From positions 1-61,597 of the forward strand of contig JAGCVX010000033.1 of NCBI GenBank assembly GCA_017962145.1: 61,597 nt of DNA, in the 5' to 3' direction. The notes under the pieces are model-generated. The model was not told the origin of the DNA. It was given only the letters and a program-made list of their open reading frames with translations, and did not search any database. Both the position numbers and the translations under genes were made by a program. The stretch is from Clostridiales bacterium (GTDB taxonomy: Bacteria; Bacillota; Clostridia; Saccharofermentanales; Saccharofermentanaceae). Shown in pieces: positions 57,103-61,597 of the stretch. Each line of letters opens with the position of its first letter. The stretch's first letter is position 1.

Positions 57103-59097
57103 ATGAATACACAAATTGAACAAAATGCAATCTCTGCCATCCGTGTTCTTTCCGCGGATATGATTCAGAAGGCTAACTCCGGTCACCCGGGTCTTCCCCT
57201 CGGTGCTGCTTCGATGGCTTATACCCTCTGGGGCAAGGAAATGAATTTCGATCCGAAGGATCCGAAGTGGATCAACAGAGACCGTTTCGTACTCTCCGGC
57301 GGTCACGGTTCCGCTCTTTATTACTCTCTGCTGCACCTGTTCGGTGTAGGTGGTCTGTCCGTTGAGGATCTCAAGCAGTTCCGTCAGATGGATTCCAAGA
57401 CACCGGGTCATCCGGAATATGGCCACACAGCAGGTATCGACGCTACAACCGGTCCTCTGGGCGCAGGTCTTTCCATGGCAGTCGGTATGGCGATCGCAGA
57501 AGCTCACCTCGCTGAGACATTTAACAAGCCGGAGTTCCCGGTAATCGACCATTACACATTCGTAGAGTGCGGCGATGGCTGCCTGATGGAAGGTATTTCC
57601 GAAGAGGCGCTGTCTCTGGCAGGTACACTTGGTCTTTCCAAGCTCATCGTTCTTTATGACTCCAACAGCATCTCGATCGAGGGTTCCACGGATATCGCAT
57701 TCACAGAGAATGTACGTGGCCGTATGGAAGCTTGCGGTTTCCAGACACTCCTCGTAGAAGACGGTAACGATATCGACGCGATCGCAAAGGCGATCGAAGC
57801 GGCTAAGGCTGAAAAGTCCAAGCCTTCCTTCATCGAGATCCGCTCCATCATCGGTTACGGCTGCGAAGCGAAGCAGGGTACTGCTTCTGCTCACGGTGAG
57901 CCGCTGGGTGAGGACAACATCGCAGCTATGCGTAAGACACTCGGCTGGCCGTGCGAAGAGTCCTTCGTCGTACCGCAGGAAGTTTACGATCACTATGCTG
58001 AGCTCGGTGCCAAGGGTACAGATGCTCACGCGAAGTGGGATGCTATGTTCGCTGAGTATGCAAAGGCAAACCCGGACCTCAAGGCTCTCTGGGACAAGTA
58101 CTTCAGCAACGATTACTCCGCTCTGCTTAACGATGAAGACCTCTGGACAGTAGACGACAAGCCGCAGGCTTCCCGTGCTCTCGGCGGTAAGGTCCTCAAC
58201 AAGCTGGCAGATCGTATCCCGAACCTCATCGGTGGTTCCGCTGACCTCGCTCCGTCCAACAAGTCCTACATGAACGGCAAGGGTGACTTCAGCAAGACTG
58301 ACCGTTCCGGCAGAAACATGCACTTCGGTGTTCGTGAGCTGGCTATGTCCGGTATCTCCAACGGTATGCTGCTGCACGGTGGTCTGCGTTCCTACTGCGC
58401 AACATTCTTCGTATTCAGCGATTACACAAAGCCGATGGCTCGTCTGTCTGCTTTGATGAATATCCCGCAGATCTTCATGTTCACACACGACAGTATCGGT
58501 GTTGGTGAAGACGGCCCGACACATGAGCCGGTTGAGCAGCTGACCATGCTCCGCTCTATGCCGAACTTCAACGTATGGCGTCCGTGTGATGCAACAGAGA
58601 CAGTTGCTTCCTGGGTAGCTGCGATCTCTTCTGAGAAGACACCGTCTGCTCTGGTACTTTCCCGTCAGAACCTCATGCCGCTGACCACTTCCTCCAAGGA
58701 AGCGCTCAAGGGTGCATATATCGTAGCGAAAGAATCCAAGGCAAAGCCGGATGTGATCATCATGGCTTCCGGTTCTGAAGTTGAACTGGGTATCAAGGCT
58801 AAGGACGTTCTCGCAGGCGAAGGCATCGACGCTCGTGTCGTATCCGTTCCTTGCCTCGACGTATTCCTTGCTCAGGATAAGTCCTACCGTGACTCCATCC
58901 TGCTGCCGGATGTAACAGCTCGCGTTGCGATCGAAGCCGGTTCCTCTTATTCCTGGGGCAAGCTGGCCGGTATCGACGGCGGTTACGTAACCATGGATAC
59001 ATTCGGTGCCAGCGGTAAGCCGTCCATGCTCATGGAGAAGTTCGGATTTACAGTTGACAACGTAGTCAAGGTCGTAAAAGAGACAGTCAACAAGTAA
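57103..59097 (+). CDS. tkt: Transketolase
   Basis: Thiamine-diphosphate enzyme moving two-carbon units between sugar phosphates, in the pentose phosphate pathway. 664 residues from ATG 57103 (AAGGAG 12 nt upstream); ATG 57094 would add MER and sits only 3 nt from the same site. Motifs: KANSGHPGLPLG, the TPP-binding GDGCLMEGISEEALSLAG, HGEPLG, the pyrimidine-binding region FVFSDYTKPMARLSAL, and THDSIGVGEDGPTHEPVEQL. Strong codon bias indicates high expression. Isolated from other pentose phosphate genes here; controlled by a long leader and probably the adjacent LacI regulator. Confidence 0.97.
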   Translation: MNTQIEQNAISAIRVLSADMIQKANSGHPGLPLGAASMAYTLWGKEMNFDPKDPKWINRDRFVLSGGHGSALYYSLLHLFGVGGLSVEDLKQFRQMDSKTPGHPEYGHTAGIDATTGPLGAGLSMAVGMAIAEAHLAETFNKPEFPVIDHYTFVECGDGCLMEGISEEALSLAGTLGLSKLIVLYDSNSISIEGSTDIAFTENVRGRMEACGFQTLLVEDGNDIDAIAKAIEAAKAEKSKPSFIEIRSIIGYGCEAKQGTASAHGEPLGEDNIAAMRKTLGWPCEESFVVPQEVYDHYAELGAKGTDAHAKWDAMFAEYAKANPDLKALWDKYFSNDYSALLNDEDLWTVDDKPQASRALGGKVLNKLADRIPNLIGGSADLAPSNKSYMNGKGDFSKTDRSGRNMHFGVRELAMSGISNGMLLHGGLRSYCATFFVFSDYTKPMARLSALMNIPQIFMFTHDSIGVGEDGPTHEPVEQLTMLRSMPNFNVWRPCDATETVASWVAAISSEKTPSALVLSRQNLMPLTTSSKEALKGAYIVAKESKAKPDVIIMASGSEVELGIKAKDVLAGEGIDARVVSVPCLDVFLAQDKSYRDSILLPDVTARVAIEAGSSYSWGKLAGIDGGYVTMDTFGASGKPSMLMEKFGFTVDNVVKVVKETVNK

Positions 59098-59147
59098 GAG
59101 CCGGGGATAATCCCGGAAACAAAATAATGTAAGGATCAGGAGAAGCC

Positions 59148-60167
59148 ATGGCAACGATATATGACATAGCGAAGGCTTGCGGTCTTTCGCCGGCCACCGT
59201 TTCCAAAGCGTTGTCAAACGCAAGTGATGTCAGTGCCGCGACACGGGAACGTGTCCGCCGCACGGCACAGGAACTCGATTATGTTCCCAATGCGGGCGCA
59301 CGCGCACTCAGCCAAAGCCGTACCTGGTCGATCGGAGTATTGTGCCAGGACACATCGCAGATGGGTCTATGGCACTATCTCTTTGCGCAGGTTATCGAGA
59401 GTTTTAAGGACTATGTGGAACAGCATGGTTACGATATCGTTTTCATCTCGAACAAAGTCGGTAACTTAGGTCTTTCGTATCTGGGTCACTGCCGCTACCG
59501 CCGTGTCGACGGTATCTTCATCGTCAATGCGGATCACGATGCGAAGGATACAAAAGAACTGATGGAGAGCAATCTTCCGAAGATCGCGATCGACTTTGAA
59601 AACGAGAACATCGGATGCGTAATGACCGACCCGGAAGAGAGCATGCGGATGATCTTTTCCCACCTTTATAAGATGGGACACAGAAATATCGTCTATCTTC
59701 ACGGACAAAGGGGCAAGTTTATCACCGAAGCCCGTATCTCGGCGCTTGAAAAAGCAGCGGCGACGATGGGGGATAAGGATGTGACTTTCCGTCTTTTCCC
59801 GTCGAATTACTATTCCATCGAGGGCGGATACGATTCCATGAAGAAGCTGTTGTCTGCCACACCGGACGACCGCCCGACGGCGATCATCTCCAGTGATGAC
59901 TATTCCGCGATCGGCGTGATCGAAGCGATCCGCGATGCGGGACTTTCCGTGCCGCAGGATATCTCGGTCGTCGGATTTGACGGCATCGAGATCACCCAGC
60001 GTACCAGCCCGAGCCTGACCACGATCCGACAGGATACACGTGCGATCGGTGAGGCGGCCGCGAAAAATATCCTCGCACAGATCTCGGGTGAAGAGAATGT
60101 TCCAAAGACGATCTCTCTTTCGCCACAACTTATCTGCGGTGAAAGCTGCAGAGACCTCAATACCTGA
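59148..60167 (+). CDS. LacI-family transcriptional regulator
   Basis: 339 residues. DNA-binding head TIYDIAKACGLSPATVSKAL, hinge PNAGARALSQSR, then a periplasmic-binding-protein-like sugar domain (about 60-335) with RVDGIFIVNAD, VIGVIEA..ISVVGFDGIEI and the dimer end. CAGGAGA ribosome site. It lies between tkt and a GH3 glycosidase, so it probably controls one or both in response to a sugar. The operator-like dyads at 56977 are candidates for its site. Confidence 0.95.
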   Translation: MATIYDIAKACGLSPATVSKALSNASDVSAATRERVRRTAQELDYVPNAGARALSQSRTWSIGVLCQDTSQMGLWHYLFAQVIESFKDYVEQHGYDIVFISNKVGNLGLSYLGHCRYRRVDGIFIVNADHDAKDTKELMESNLPKIAIDFENENIGCVMTDPEESMRMIFSHLYKMGHRNIVYLHGQRGKFITEARISALEKAAATMGDKDVTFRLFPSNYYSIEGGYDSMKKLLSATPDDRPTAIISSDDYSAIGVIEAIRDAGLSVPQDISVVGFDGIEITQRTSPSLTTIRQDTRAIGEAAAKNILAQISGEENVPKTISLSPQLICGESCRDLNT

Positions 60168-60182
60168 TAAAGGGGTGAAAGT

Positions 60183-61597
60183 ATGGAGAAGTATAAAGAT
60201 TCGAACGTGTCCTTTCAGGAGCGTGCGGAAGACCTCGCCGATAAGATGACTTTTGAAGAGCAGGTTCCTCAGTTGAGTTACGGCGCACCGGCGATCGACC
60301 GCCTGGGCGTTCCGGCTTATAACTGGTGGAACGAAGGCCTTCACGGTGTTGCTCGTGCCGGAACGGCAACGATGTTCCCGCAGGCCATCGGTCTGGCGGC
60401 GATGTTTGACGAAAAGCTCTTAAACAAAGTAGCGGACATCATCGCGACAGAAGCCAGAGCGAAGTATAACGCATCTTCGAAGAAAGGTGACCGGGATATC
60501 TACAAGGGACTGACCCTTTGGAGCCCGAACATCAATATCTTCCGTGATCCGCGCTGGGGCAGAGGCCACGAGACATATGGTGAAGATCCGTATCTGACGA
60601 AAAAACTCGGTGTCGCTTTTGTAAAGGGACTTCAGGGTGACGGCAAGTACATGAAGGCTGCCGGATGTGCCAAGCATTTCGCGGCGCATAGCGGTCCGGA
60701 AGCACTTCGTCATGAGTTTAATACGATCGCATCGAAGAAAGATCTGGCTGAGACCTATCTGCCTGCTTTCGAAGCCTTGATCAAGGAAGCAAAAGTAGAA
60801 GGCGTCATGGGCGCCTATACAAGACTGAACGGCGAACCGACATGCGCCAGTTCATTTCTCATGGGAAAACTCAAAGAGTGGGGATTTGACGGCTACTTCG
60901 TTTCGGACTGCTGGGCGATCCGCGACTTCCATGAGTCTCATCACGTAACCAAAACTCCGACCGAATCCGCCGCGATGGCGATGAATGCCGGCTGTGACCT
61001 CAACTGCGGTAACACCTATATCCACATGATTGCCGCGGAGCAGGAAGGTCTGGTTTCGAAAGAGACCATCCGAAATGCGGTCGTGCGCCTGATGCGTACA
61101 CGCATGAGACTCGGTCTTTTCGATGAGCATACCGAATTCGACGATATCCCGTACGATGTGGTGGCCTGCGATGCACACAGAAAGGTTTCTCTCGAGTGCG
61201 CCGAAAAGTCGATGGTACTTCTTAAGAACGAGGAGATGCTCCCGCTTAAGAAATCCGAGATCAAGTCGATCGCGGTCATCGGTCCGAACAGTGACAGTAT
61301 CGACGCACTTCGCGGTAACTACTACGGCACATCCGTGGCTCCGGTTACCTTCCTCGAAGGTATCCTAAAAGAAGCCGACGAGGACATCCGCGTGTACTAT
61401 GCGGAAGGCTCGCACTTAAGTAACGACCGTATCCAGCCTCTGTCTCAGGCAGAAGACGGAATCGCAGAAGCTCTCATCCTTGCCGAGATGTCCGATGTCG
61501 TCGTTCTTTGCGTAGGACTTGACGCGACACTCGAAGGTGAGCAGGGCGATACCGGTAATGCATTTGATTCCGGCGATAAGAGAGATCTGCTGCTTCC
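60183..61597 (+). CDS. GH3 glycoside hydrolase (beta-glucosidase/xylosidase type), 3' end missing
   Basis: The frame stays open to the window end (471 codons seen of about 700-720). PAYNWWNEGLHGVARAG, FRDPRWGRGHETYGEDP and KHFAAHSG are typical of the barrel domain of GH3; the nucleophile Asp242 is in YFVSDCWAI. The second (alpha/beta) domain starts near residue 340 (KSMVLLKNEEMLPL). No signal peptide, so it cleaves imported gluco- or xylo-oligosaccharides. AAGGGGTG site 16 bases after the LacI-family gene, so one operon. Confidence 0.94.
   Translation, partial: MEKYKDSNVSFQERAEDLADKMTFEEQVPQLSYGAPAIDRLGVPAYNWWNEGLHGVARAGTATMFPQAIGLAAMFDEKLLNKVADIIATEARAKYNASSKKGDRDIYKGLTLWSPNINIFRDPRWGRGHETYGEDPYLTKKLGVAFVKGLQGDGKYMKAAGCAKHFAAHSGPEALRHEFNTIASKKDLAETYLPAFEALIKEAKVEGVMGAYTRLNGEPTCASSFLMGKLKEWGFDGYFVSDCWAIRDFHESHHVTKTPTESAAMAMNAGCDLNCGNTYIHMIAAEQEGLVSKETIRNAVVRLMRTRMRLGLFDEHTEFDDIPYDVVACDAHRKVSLECAEKSMVLLKNEEMLPLKKSEIKSIAVIGPNSDSIDALRGNYYGTSVAPVTFLEGILKEADEDIRVYYAEGSHLSNDRIQPLSQAEDGIAEALILAEMSDVVVLCVGLDATLEGEQGDTGNAFDSGDKRDLLL

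Noticed and set aside
57073..59223. Long minus-strand open frame opposite transketolase (about 716 codons)
   Set aside because: Same cause: antisense shadow of a codon-biased gene. It covers the tkt gene fully and has no family match.

Overview
The window reads as a chromosomal segment of an anaerobic Gram-positive bacterium of the class Clostridia, most likely a gut or rumen fibre/sugar user. The evidence is the dnaK-dnaJ-(insert)-prmA heat-shock order of Firmicutes, strong AGGAGG-type ribosome binding sites, LRR/EF-hand/DUF4214 surface proteins of the rumen-clostridial type, plant-glycan glycosidases (GH127, GH32, GH3), and several oxygen-sensitive enzyme types (radical SAM, 4Fe-4S aldo-keto reductase). 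Base composition is about even by eye, apart from one clearly AT-rich insert at about 3.58-4.82 kb. No rRNA, tRNA, CRISPR array, transposase or integrase gene was recognised. Species cannot be named from this evidence.

Layout. 0-5.9 kb: 3' part of dnaK, dnaJ, a small membrane protein, then an AT-rich insert bounded by a perfect 19-bp duplication of the first bases of prmA, then prmA itself. 5.9-10.9 kb: response regulator, histidine kinase, ABC ATPase and a two-module FtsX/MacB-type permease, closed by a strong intrinsic terminator. 10.9-12.5 kb: two tandem paralogous membrane proteins on the minus strand. 12.7-22.6 kb: nitrilase-fold amidohydrolase, serine hydrolase, two secreted proteins with four DUF4214-type repeats each, a GH127 cysteine glycosidase, a GH32 beta-fructosidase and an SbcC/RecF-like ATPase. 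22.6-48 kb: a long, almost entirely plus-strand run of small single-function enzymes: nucleosidase, phosphatases, P-loop kinases, metallo-beta-lactamase-fold proteins, methyltransferase, hydrolases, nitroreductase, an APH(3')-III-like phosphotransferase, a MerR regulator and many GNAT acetyltransferases. Several genes here are two-domain fusions (P-loop-GNAT, peptidase E-Nudix, MaoC-GNAT, GNAT-PPOx). 48-55 kb: a large EF-hand/LRR surface protein with the same DUF4214 tail, another GNAT, a lipoprotein, an SPL-like radical SAM enzyme, a 4Fe-4S aldo-keto reductase and an RmlC-like epimerase. 55-61.6 kb: mutY and an HD-type protein on the minus strand, a long regulated leader, transketolase, a LacI-family regulator and a GH3 glycosidase cut by the window end.

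How the parts work together. The first block is protein quality control plus ribosomal protein methylation. The two-component/ABC block looks like an envelope stress or peptide export-resistance unit. The glycosidases, LacI regulator and transketolase fit import and use of arabinose-, fructose- and xylose/glucose-containing glycans through pentose phosphate metabolism. The three DUF4214 proteins share an almost constant C-terminal module on different N-terminal passengers, which suggests a common export, display or anchoring tail (inference). The middle run resembles an accessory collection of detoxification and modification genes rather than one pathway.

The best candidates for something undescribed are the 19-bp-bounded insert at prmA, the shared DUF4214 display module with DNA-level homogenisation, and the GNAT-rich cassette-like run with its unusual domain fusions.
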